A stretch of 64,000 bases of DNA from CAVVYW01 sp963752605. Its GTDB lineage: Bacteria > Actinomycetota > Thermoleophilia > Solirubrobacterales > 70-9. The DNA lies in contig CAVVYW010000005.1 in assembly GCA_963752605.1 (NCBI GenBank), positions 62,001 to 126,000 of the forward strand, in the 5' to 3' direction. Numbering within the stretch: the stretch's first letter is position 1; the number at the start of each line of letters is the position of its first letter. Below the pieces are notes generated by a model that had not been told where the DNA came from, did not search any database, and saw only the letters and a list, made by a program, of their open reading frames with translations. Positions 34,136-42,259 of this stretch are shown here, piece after piece. The position numbers were made by a program, and so were the translations under genes.

Positions 34136-35655
34136 ATGCTTGTAGCGATGGGGCTGAGCATCGGCCTGCTCGGGGCGTTCGCGTCGCCCGCTATGGCGGG
34201 CACCGTGACGCTCGAAACCGACACCCTCATGTTCCCGCAGCCCGGGGAGCTGCGCTACGAGATCGGTGACGCGGACCCAGGGGAGACGGTGGAGATCGCC
34301 CCCGGCGTCGACCCGGTCCTCCACGGCATGGCCGGCGACATCCTGATCGCTAAAAACCTCACGGTTGAGGGGCAGGGCGCGGACGCGACGAGTATCCAGG
34401 TGAGCCCGGCCTTTAGCCGCATCTTCGAGATCCCCTCGACGTTCCCGTCCCATGTGGTCACGATCCGCGACCTGACGATGCGAGACGGGCACGCCCCCGA
34501 TGGCGCCGCGGGGACGGGTGCGACCGGGGCGAGCGGCGGCGCGATCTTCAACAGTGGCGACCTGACCCTCAGTCGCGTGGACCTGGTCGGCAACAGCGCC
34601 GGTAACGGAGGCTCGGGGATCCCCGGCATGGATGGCACTTCCCCGGGCGGGACCGGGGGGACGGGCGGGCCGGGTGGCTCCGGCGGAGCGGTGTTCAACA
34701 CGGTGGGCGGAGATCTGACGGTGATGGACTCCACTCTCAGGTTCAACGACGCCGGTGACGGCGGCGAGGGGGGACAGGGAGGCGACGGCGGCGGAATGTT
34801 CGCGATCGCGGGGAGCGGGGGGGCGGGCGGAATCGGCCGGGATGGCGGCGCGATCCAGAACACCGGGGACCTCACCGTGACCAACTCGACCTTCGTCGAG
34901 AACGACGCCGGCCAGGGCGGGGGTGGCGGTGACAAGGGCTCCGGGGGGTTCGGGACTGGGGGTGACGGTGGAGCGAGTGGCAAGGGCGGCGCCATCCACC
35001 AGGGCGGGGCCGGATCGGTGACGATCTCCAGCTCGACGATCTCGCTCAACACGGCCCCCGCCGGTGGCATGCCCGGAGTGGGCGGCGGCATGCCTCCCAA
35101 CCCTCCTCCAGGTGATCCCGGCGCGGACGGCGAGGGAGGCGGCACCTACTTCCACGTGATGGGCCCGACCGCGACCGTGGCAAACACGATTATCTCTACG
35201 AACCCGGCGCTCATCGCCTCGAACTGCGGCGGCGGGGCCGCGATCACGAGTGCAGGCCCGAACATCGCCTTCCCGGTTGCCGGTGGCTGCCCCGGGTCAT
35301 TCACCGTCAGCAACCCCCAGCTCGGCAATCTCGGCGACAACGGAGGCCCGACGAGGACGATGGCGCTCGGCGCCGGCAGCGCCGCGATCAACACAGGGGG
35401 GCTGACGAGCGGCCCGGCGACCGACCAGCGCGGCGTCTCCCGCCCGCAGGGGCCGCGCTGCGACATCGGCGCCTTCGAGGTCCAGCAGGCGACGACCCCG
35501 GGGACGACCTGCGCCGGGCCTCCCGCTTCGCCGCTGATCCCGCCTACGACTACGACGCCGCTTGCGACCGGCCCGGCGAAGAGGAAGTGCAAGAAGGGCC
35601 GGAAGCTGAAGAAGGGCCGTTGCGTCAAGAAGAAGCGGAGGAAGCGGCCGCATAG
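34136..35655 (+). CDS. Secreted Gly-rich beta-helix-like protein with basic two-Cys tail
   Basis: About 505 residues. Start is open: ATG 34136 leaves a signal peptide with no basic residue, whereas ATC 34118 sits 6-7 nt after GAGGAGGAGG and adds ARKAR before LVAMGLSIGLLG. The mature protein has repeated NSG.LT/NTGDLTV strands with S-[ST]-[IF] turns and Gly-rich loops, the choice-of-anchor Q/parallel beta-helix layout, ending with TDQRGVSRPQGPRCDIGAFE. A Pro/Thr linker and tail (KRKCKKGRKLKKGRC then KKKRRKR) follow. The frame has no stop before the next gene; a TAG at 35653-35655 lies one base out of frame and is probably the true stop. Confidence 0.75.
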
Positions 35656-35658
35656 GGT
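35653..35658 (+). promoter_or_regulatory. Leaderless -10 element TAGGGT
   Basis: TAGGGT, 7 nt, then GTG 35666. The same overlap of a stop-like TAG with TAGGGT occurs at 48972, after a related secreted-protein gene. Confidence 0.5.
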
Positions 35659-35665
35659 CCGGGCC

Positions 35666-37264
35666 GTGACCACGGTCCGCGAGGCGTCGTTCGAGCTCTT
35701 CCGGGAGCACGGAATGACCACGATGTTCGGCAACCCGGGCTCGACCGAGCTGCCGATGCTGGCCGAGTTCCCCGACGACTTCCGGTACATCCTGGGCCTC
35801 CAGGAGGCGACGGTGGTCGGGATGGCCGACGGCTACGCCCAGGCGTCCGGGCTCACGACCCACGTCAACCTTCATACCGCGCCCGGGGTCGGCAACGCAA
35901 TGGGCGCGATCTTCAACGCGCAGGCCAACAAGTCGCCGCTGCTGGTTACGGCCGGGCAGCAGGTCCGCGCGCAGATGACGATCCAGGCGAACCTGACCAA
36001 CCGGGATGCGATCCGGGTGGTGGACCCCTTCGTCAAGTGGAGCTACGAGCCGCCCCGCGCCCAGGACGTGCCGCTCGCGCTCGCCCGCGGCATCCACACC
36101 GCCTCGCTGCCGCCCAAGGGCCCGGCCTTCGTCTCGTTGCCGATGGACGACTGGACCGAGGAGGTAGAGGGCGACGACTACAGGCACGCCGTCGGCCGGG
36201 AGGTGAAGGCACGCGCCGGAGCCGACCCGGAGATCGTTGCCGACCTCGCCAAGCGGCTGGAGGATGCGACCAACCCGGTGCTGGTCGCCGGCCCCGACAT
36301 CGAGGCGAGCGGCGCCTGGGATACGGCGGTGGCGCTGGCCGAGCGCCAGAAGCTGCCGGTGTTCGCCTCACCCGCGACCGGCGGCGGGCGGCTCGGGTTC
36401 CCGGAGGGCCATCCCCTCTTCCAGGGCGTGTTGCCTCCCGCGATCGGGCCCATCACCGAGACGCTCAAGGGGCGCGACCTGATCATGGTGGTCGGCTCCT
36501 CAGTCTTCCCCTACTACCCCTACATACCCGGGCCCTACCTGCCCGAGGGCGCCTCCCTCGTCGCGATCACCGGCGACCCCGACGAGGCGGCCCGCGCCCC
36601 GATGGGGGAGGCGATCGTCGCCGACGTCGCGCTGACGCTCCAAGCGCTGCTCGACGCCCTGCCCGAGGCCAACCGCGCCGAGCCGGAGCCGCTGCCCGAT
36701 CCGGTCCCGGGCGAGGAGACCGACCCGATGACGCCGACGATGGTCAATCACACGCTCGGCGAGGTCTTCCCGGACGACGGCATCCTGGTCCTCGAGGCGC
36801 CTTCGGCGACCCTGTCCGTCAGGAACCAGCTGCGCATCTCCCGCCCCGGCAGCTACTACTTCGGTGCCGGTGGCGGCCTCGGCTTCGGCCTCTCCGCCGC
36901 CGTCGGGGTGCAGATCGCCCAGCCCGACCGACCGGTCGTCTGCGTGCTGGGGGAGGGCTCGGCCCAGTACGCGATCAGCGGGCTATGGACCGCGGTGGCC
37001 TACGAGGTCCCGGTCACGTTCCTGGTGCTGCGGAACGAGGAGTACGCGATCCTCAAGTGGTTCGCGGAGAACGAGGAGGTGAAGGGCGCCCCCGGCCTCG
37101 ACCTGCCCGCGGTGGACACCGCCGAGATCGCCGACGGCTACGGGGTCTCCGCCAAGCGCGTCTCGGGCCGGGAGGAGCTGCGCGAGGCACTGAAATCGGG
37201 GCTCGAGTCGAAGCGGCCGGAGCTGATCGAGGTTCCGGTCGCCCCCGGGATGGCCCTCTTCTGA
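35666..37264 (+). CDS. Benzoylformate decarboxylase-like ThDP enzyme
   Basis: 532 residues from GTG 35666. Strong match over its length to benzoylformate decarboxylase: FGNPGSTELPML, FRYILGLQEATVVGMADGYAQAS, GNAMGAIFNA, DPFVKWSYEP and EAARAPMGEAIVAD. The catalytic Ser of NPGS and Glu of LQEA are present; His70 stands in NLHT. The second active-site His (His281 in the Pseudomonas putida enzyme, in VFRYHQY) is Tyr here (VFPYYPY), and the ThDP motif reads GEGS with a distant RNEEY rather than GDGS...NN. It may decarboxylate a different 2-oxo acid. Cytoplasmic tetramer. The upstream secreted-protein frame runs into it without a stop. Confidence 0.85.
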   Translation: MTTVREASFELFREHGMTTMFGNPGSTELPMLAEFPDDFRYILGLQEATVVGMADGYAQASGLTTHVNLHTAPGVGNAMGAIFNAQANKSPLLVTAGQQVRAQMTIQANLTNRDAIRVVDPFVKWSYEPPRAQDVPLALARGIHTASLPPKGPAFVSLPMDDWTEEVEGDDYRHAVGREVKARAGADPEIVADLAKRLEDATNPVLVAGPDIEASGAWDTAVALAERQKLPVFASPATGGGRLGFPEGHPLFQGVLPPAIGPITETLKGRDLIMVVGSSVFPYYPYIPGPYLPEGASLVAITGDPDEAARAPMGEAIVADVALTLQALLDALPEANRAEPEPLPDPVPGEETDPMTPTMVNHTLGEVFPDDGILVLEAPSATLSVRNQLRISRPGSYYFGAGGGLGFGLSAAVGVQIAQPDRPVVCVLGEGSAQYAISGLWTAVAYEVPVTFLVLRNEEYAILKWFAENEEVKGAPGLDLPAVDTAEIADGYGVSAKRVSGREELREALKSGLESKRPELIEVPVAPGMALF

Positions 37265-37354
37265 GCCACCCCGAAACCGAAGTTCTCCATTAGTGAGGTT
37301 GTTCGAATAATGGGGATGGTCATGGGGGGAGAGCCGGGATAGGGTCACTCGTTG

Positions 37355-38396
37355 ATGCAGCGGAAAGGATTCACGACTGCAAGGGGGAGACGGTCGGCGC
37401 TCGCAATGGCGTTGGCGCTGGCGGCGCTCTGCCTGCCCGCGTCGGCCTCCGCGGCGACCACCACCTTCACCAACGCGAACGGGATCGACATCTTCCCCGG
37501 CGCAGGCGAATCCCTATCCCTCGACCATCTCGGTGGGCGGCCTGAACTCGCCGGTCCTGGACGTGAACGCGACGCTCACCGACCTCGAGCACCCCTGCTT
37601 CCCGCAGCTCGACATCCTCCTCGAGGGGCCGGGCGGGCAGAGCACCCTCCTGCTCTCCGACACCGGTGGATGCATCGACTCGGACAGGGGGTTCCGAGAC
37701 CGGCAGGGACCGACCGCGACGATCACACTGGACGACGAGGCCGCTGCGGACTACCCGTGCGGCAGCAGCCCGTCCGGGAGCTTCAAGCCCACCGACGACG
37801 AGTGCTTCGAGGTGAGAACGCTCAACGACTCCTTCCCGGAACCCGCTCCGGCAGGGCCCTGGCCGGTCTCCCTCTCGGTCTTCGACGGGACCAACCCGAA
37901 CGGCACCTGGAACCTCTACGTCGTCAGTCAGGGCATCCCCTTCCGCGGGAACCCCCTACTTCAGGGGACGATCGCGAGTTGGAGCGTGACGATCACCACC
38001 CCGGATACCCCGGCGGCCACCCCCGCGGCGGCCACCCCGCCTGCCCACACCTGCAAGGGGCAGGCCGCCACCAAGGAGGGGACCACCGGCGATGACGTGA
38101 TCGAGGGAACCGCGGGCCCGGACGTGATCGCCGCCCACGCGGGTGACGACCGGATCAGCGGCCTCGAGGAGAACGACCTCGTCTGCGCCGGGCGCGGTGA
38201 CGACAACGTCTTCGGCGGCCCCGGAGACGACGTACTGATCGGCGGCGAGGGAGACGACAACCTCAACGGCGGCACCGGCAACGACAAGCTCTTCGGGGGC
38301 ACGCCGGGCAACACGCTTAAGCCGACCGGCGACGACAACTGCAAGGGTCAGTCGGGCAAGGACAAGATCAAGAACTGCGAGTCAGGCTCGCCCTAA
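37355..38396 (+). CDS. Secreted protein with P-domain-like module and RTX repeats (one frame break)
   Basis: ATG 37355; signal peptide ends near ASASAA. The frame breaks near 37510; removing one base joins FPGAG to NPYPSTISVGGLNSPV. The joined ~346 residues hold a proprotein-convertase P-domain-like beta sandwich (VLDVNATLTDLEH, LLEGPGGQSTLLLSDTGG, NGTWNLYVV, SWSVTITTP), a Pro/Ala/Thr linker, and from ~250 Ca2+-binding RTX nonapeptides (GPDVIAAHAGDDRISG, GDDVLIGGEGDDNLNGG, GNDKLFGG). It is secreted and Ca2+-stabilised, with no protease catalytic domain. Its stop overlaps the lysyl oxidase stop on the other strand. Confidence 0.8.
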
Positions 38397-39292
38397 GTCC
38401 GCTTCCTGCACTTCCGCCGCTTCCTCTTCTTCTTGCACCGCTTCGGCTTCGCCGTCACCGGCGATGCGACCGTCGCCTGGACCAGGTTGGATACCGTCCC
38501 GCCGGTTGGTGCGCAGTGGGAGCCCGTGCGGGTCGCGGAGCTCCCGGCGAGGGAGACGCCCATGAGCTCCTCGTTGTTCGACTCGTCGCTCTCGTGCACA
38601 ATGTTGCTCGGGTCACCCGCGACCGCAAGGCAGTAGGCGCCATCCGGGACGCCCTGGATGTCGATCGACTGGCCGGGCAGTGATGCGGCGTAGGTGTCGC
38701 TCCATCCCACCGAGAGGCCCTCGGTCGCGTCCTCGCTGCAGTCGTCGTAGTAACTGGACGAGTCATAGCCGGGCAGCCCAGGGTCGAACGGTGAGGTGTC
38801 GACGAGGCAGAAGCTCACCTTCGTGGTGGCGGCCACCACCGCGCCATCGTCCGGGCGCCGCAGCTCGTACCGGGCGAAGTCCTCGAAGTGCCAGTGGGCA
38901 TGGGCCGGGTGGAAGATCATGCAGCCGACCTTGTAGCTGACCGAGTCGGTGTCGGCGAGCCGCGTGAAGAACAGGTTCCCGTCCCCGTCCCGGTAGACCC
39001 GCTGGAAGGCGGTCCTGTCGTTCGCGGCGTTCCCGTCGCCGTCGCAGTTGTCGCCGGCGACCGGGTAGATCTCCAGGACGCCGGCCCCCGTGTTGGCGAC
39101 AGTGGTGCTCAGCCTGAGCTCACGGGTACCGCCCCCGCTCACCACCGTCAGCTGCTGTGCCTCCAGCCCCTGCAGGTCCGGGAGCAGCTCCGGGCCCGGC
39201 GCCTGCGCGGCGGCCGATCCCCCCATCGGGAGGATCATGATCGCTCCTGCGATCGCGGCAATGGCGACGTCCCGTCGCCTGCGCAGTCTCAC
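38393..39292 (-). CDS. Secreted lysyl oxidase family copper amine oxidase with basic tail
   Basis: 299 residues from GTG 39292, set by a TACCTT box 7 nt upstream (TTG 39313 is the alternative). A basic n-region and hydrophobic core end near GGSAAAQA. The catalytic part follows lysyl oxidase closely: Cu-binding HAHWHF, TKVSFCLVDT, with the Lys that forms the LTQ cofactor, then GWSDTY, with its Tyr, and ESDESNN. Both cofactor residues are therefore present. Four Cys pairs sit around it. The end is KPKRCKKKRKRRKCRKRT, the basic two-Cys tail found in four other secreted proteins here. It oxidises lysine to allysine, which cross-links proteins. Confidence 0.88.
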   Translation of the reverse strand: MRLRRRRDVAIAAIAGAIMILPMGGSAAAQAPGPELLPDLQGLEAQQLTVVSGGGTRELRLSTTVANTGAGVLEIYPVAGDNCDGDGNAANDRTAFQRVYRDGDGNLFFTRLADTDSVSYKVGCMIFHPAHAHWHFEDFARYELRRPDDGAVVAATTKVSFCLVDTSPFDPGLPGYDSSSYYDDCSEDATEGLSVGWSDTYAASLPGQSIDIQGVPDGAYCLAVAGDPSNIVHESDESNNEELMGVSLAGSSATRTGSHCAPTGGTVSNLVQATVASPVTAKPKRCKKKRKRRKCRKRT

Positions 39293-39299
39293 GACGATG

Positions 39300-39305
39300 A
39301 AGGTA
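39300..39305 (-). promoter_or_regulatory. Leaderless -10 element TACCTT
   Basis: Minus strand TACCTT, 7 nt, then GTG 39292 of the lysyl oxidase gene. Confidence 0.5.
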
Positions 39306-39348
39306 CCAGCCAACTTCGCGCCCGCCCTGCGTACTTTCCCGCAGGAAA

Positions 39349-39354
39349 TAGGCT
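39349..39354 (+). promoter_or_regulatory. Leaderless -10 element TAGGCT
   Basis: TAGGCT, 7 nt, then GTG 39362 of the flavoprotein gene. Confidence 0.5.
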
Positions 39355-39361
39355 GCGCTGC

Positions 39362-42259
39362 GTGGAGTTATTCGCTCCGGACGTGAGCCGGATCGCTCCG
39401 GACGGTGAGCCGGCGCCGGACCGGGCGCCCGACGAGCTGGCCAGCGGCAGCCCCGAGCCGCTGCGCCGCGACCTCGAGAGGCTGCTCGGCGCAGACCGGG
39501 TGCTGAGCCGGGCGATCGACCTGGTCCGCTACGCCTCGGACGCCAGCCCCTACCGGCTCCTGCCGAAGGCGGTGGTGATGGCGAAGGAGCCGGCCGACGT
39601 CGCCAGGGTGCTGGCCTACGGCAGGGAGAACGGGGTCCCGGTCACGCTGCGGGCCGGCGGCACCAGCCTGAACGGGCAGGCTCAGAGCGACGGCATCCTG
39701 GTTGACGTCCGCCGCCACTGGACCGGGGTGGAGGTCCTCGACGGCGGCACGCGGGCTCGGGTCAAACCCGGCACCGTGCTCGGCCACGCCAACCGGGTGC
39801 TCGCTCCGCATGGCCGGAAGCTCGGCCCCGACCCGGCCAGCACCGACATCGCCTGCGTCGGCGGCGTGATCGCCAACAACTCGGGTGGTATGCGCTGCGG
39901 GGTGGTCGCGGACTCCTACAGCACGGTGCGCTCGCTGACCTTCGTGCTGCCGTCGGGCACCGTGATCGACACCGCGGCGCCCGATGCGGAGGAGCGGTTC
40001 GCGGCGGCCGAGCCGGAGCTGGCGAAGGGCCTGATGGAGATCCGCGACGAGATCCGCGGCGACGCGGACCTGACGGCGCGGATCCGCAAGAAGTTCGAGA
40101 TCAAGAACACCACCGGCTACCGGCTCTGCGCGTTCTTGGACGCCGAGGAGCCGGCCGAGATCTTCCGCCGGCTGCTGGTCGGCAGCGAGGGAACACTCGC
40201 CTTCATCGCCGAGGCGGTGTTCGAGACCGTCCCGCTGCCGCCCCGCACGACGATCTCCTGGCTCCACTTCGACGGGATTCCATCGGCCACCGAGCCGGTG
40301 CCGGAGTTCGTCGCCGCGGGCGCCACCGCGGTGGAGCTGATGGTGGCGCCGGCGCTGATGGTCGCCGCCCAGAACATTCGCGGCGCACCGCAGGATTGGA
40401 TGGAGCTGCCGCCGGAATCCGCCGCGCTCCTGGTGGAGTTCGGCGCCGAGACCGACGAGGAGCTGGACAGCCTGGTCGCGAAGGCGGAGGAGATCGTCTC
40501 GGCTCGCGAGCCGATCCGCCCGCCCGACTTCACCCGGGACCCGGCGGAGATCGAGGTCGCCTGGACCGTTCGGGAGGGGCTGCACGGCCTGATCGGCAAG
40601 CTGCGCCCGCCGGGCACTTCGCTGATCATCGAGGACGTCTGCGTCCCGCCGGCACGCATCGCGGAGTCCGCCGAGGACATCCGCGCGCTGCTCGGCGAGC
40701 ACGGGTTCCTCACGGGGGTCGCGGGCCACACCTCGGCGGGGAACCTCCACTTCATGCTCACCCCGGACTTCTCCAAGCAGGAGGACCTCGACCGCTACGA
40801 GGCCTTCATGGGGAAGCTGGTGGAGCTGATCCTCGACAAGTACGACGGGTCCCTGAAGGCCGAGCACGGCACCGGCCTCAACATGGCTCCCTACGTCGAG
40901 CGCGAGTGGGGCCCGAAGGCGACCGAGCTGATGTGGCGGGTGAAGCGGCTCGCCGACCCGGACGGGGTGCTCGCCCCGGGCGTCCAGCTCAACCGCGACC
41001 CGGAGGGCCACCTTCGTAACTTGAAGACGACCCCCGAGATCGAGGAGGTGGCCACCACCTGCGTCGAGTGCGGGTTCTGCGAGCCGGTCTGCCCCAGCCG
41101 CAACCTGACCACGACGCCGCGGCAGCGGATCGTCGTCCGGCGGGAGATGGCCCGGCAACCGAAGGGATCGCCGGTTCAGAAGGCGCTCCTCGAGCAGTAC
41201 GAGTACGACGGGATCGAGACCTGCGCCGCCGACGGCGCCTGCGCGATGGCCTGCCCGCTGGCGATCGACACCGGCGCCCTGATCAAGGAGTTCCGCTCGC
41301 GCGAGCACACCGAGCGAGCGGAGCGGGCGGCACTCCGGCTCGCCCAGCGCTACGCCGGGGCGGAGCGCCTGGCGCGCGCGGGGCTCCGCGCGGGCCGCCT
41401 CGCCGGCCCCCTGATGAGAGCGGGGGCAGGGGCCGGGCGCGCGATCCTGAGCGACGAGTTGCTTCCGGCCTGGCCACCCGGCATGCCATCGCCGGCGCCC
41501 GCGAGCCTTCCGGAGACCTCACGCGAGGGTGCCGCCGCCGTCTACCTCCCCGCCTGCGTCAACCGGATCTTCGGGCCCTCATCGAACGGGGGCGGCCCGT
41601 CGCTCCCGGAGGCGATGGTGTCGGTGTCGGACCGCGCCGGCCGGCCGGTCTGGATTCCGGAGGACGCGCCGGGTCACTGCTGCGCGGTCCCCTGGAACTC
41701 GAAGGGGTACCGCCGGGGCGCCGAGTGGATGGCGAACCACACGGTCGAGGCGCTCTGGGGCTGGAGCGGGGAGGGGAAGCTGCCGGTGGTGATCGACGCT
41801 TCGTCGTGTGCGCTCGGGCTCGCCCGGGAGGTGGCGCCGCGCCTCACGGAGGAGAACCGCGAGCGACACGGGAAGCTCGAGGTGCTCGACTCCGTGGCCT
41901 GGGCCCGGCGCCTGATGCCCGACCTGAGGGTCAGCGGGAAGCTCGGCTCCGTGACGCTCCATCCGACCTGTTCGACCAGGAACCTCGAGCTGGCCGACGA
42001 GCTCCGCGCCCTGGCCGGCGAGATCGCGAACGAGGTGGAGGTTCCGGTAAGCGCGACCTGCTGCGGCATGGCCGGCGACAGGGGACTGCTTCACCCGGAG
42101 CTGACCCGGTCGGCGACGGCCGAGGAGGCCGCCGAGATCTCCGGGCGCAGCCACGACGCTTACCTCTGCGGCAACCGCACCTGCGAGATCGCCCTGGAGC
42201 AGGCGACCGGCCGGCCTTACGAGTCCCCGCTCGTCCCGTTGGAGAGGCTTACTCGGTAG
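39362..42259 (+). CDS. D-lactate/2-hydroxyacid dehydrogenase: FAD-, Fe-S- and CCG-domain fusion
   Basis: 965 residues from GTG 39362. Residues ~40-230: VAO-type FAD-binding domain (GVPVTLRAGGTSLNGQA, ACVGGVIANNSGGMRCG). Residues ~260-540: FAD-oxidase C-terminal domain ending with HTSAGNLHF and AEHGTGLNMAPYVE. Around 565 and 615: two ferredoxin-like clusters, CVECGFCEPVCP and CAADGACAMACP, for two [4Fe-4S]. Residues ~720-960: a cysteine-rich CCG domain (PGHCCAVPW, SATCCGMAGD). This is the Dld/GlcD-type fusion that oxidises D-lactate or a related 2-hydroxyacid and passes electrons to quinone or cytochrome. Cytoplasmic, membrane-associated. It shares a divergent promoter region with the lysyl oxidase. 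Confidence 0.92.
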   Translation: MELFAPDVSRIAPDGEPAPDRAPDELASGSPEPLRRDLERLLGADRVLSRAIDLVRYASDASPYRLLPKAVVMAKEPADVARVLAYGRENGVPVTLRAGGTSLNGQAQSDGILVDVRRHWTGVEVLDGGTRARVKPGTVLGHANRVLAPHGRKLGPDPASTDIACVGGVIANNSGGMRCGVVADSYSTVRSLTFVLPSGTVIDTAAPDAEERFAAAEPELAKGLMEIRDEIRGDADLTARIRKKFEIKNTTGYRLCAFLDAEEPAEIFRRLLVGSEGTLAFIAEAVFETVPLPPRTTISWLHFDGIPSATEPVPEFVAAGATAVELMVAPALMVAAQNIRGAPQDWMELPPESAALLVEFGAETDEELDSLVAKAEEIVSAREPIRPPDFTRDPAEIEVAWTVREGLHGLIGKLRPPGTSLIIEDVCVPPARIAESAEDIRALLGEHGFLTGVAGHTSAGNLHFMLTPDFSKQEDLDRYEAFMGKLVELILDKYDGSLKAEHGTGLNMAPYVEREWGPKATELMWRVKRLADPDGVLAPGVQLNRDPEGHLRNLKTTPEIEEVATTCVECGFCEPVCPSRNLTTTPRQRIVVRREMARQPKGSPVQKALLEQYEYDGIETCAADGACAMACPLAIDTGALIKEFRSREHTERAERAALRLAQRYAGAERLARAGLRAGRLAGPLMRAGAGAGRAILSDELLPAWPPGMPSPAPASLPETSREGAAAVYLPACVNRIFGPSSNGGGPSLPEAMVSVSDRAGRPVWIPEDAPGHCCAVPWNSKGYRRGAEWMANHTVEALWGWSGEGKLPVVIDASSCALGLAREVAPRLTEENRERHGKLEVLDSVAWARRLMPDLRVSGKLGSVTLHPTCSTRNLELADELRALAGEIANEVEVPVSATCCGMAGDRGLLHPELTRSATAEEAAEISGRSHDAYLCGNRTCEIALEQATGRPYESPLVPLERLTR

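Noticed and set aside
34046..34269. Continuation of the SCP2/R2-like frame to 34269
   Set aside because: Low third-position GC and no family similarity after 34018, and it would overlap the next gene's signal peptide; a short alternative end with a stop at 34046 fits better.
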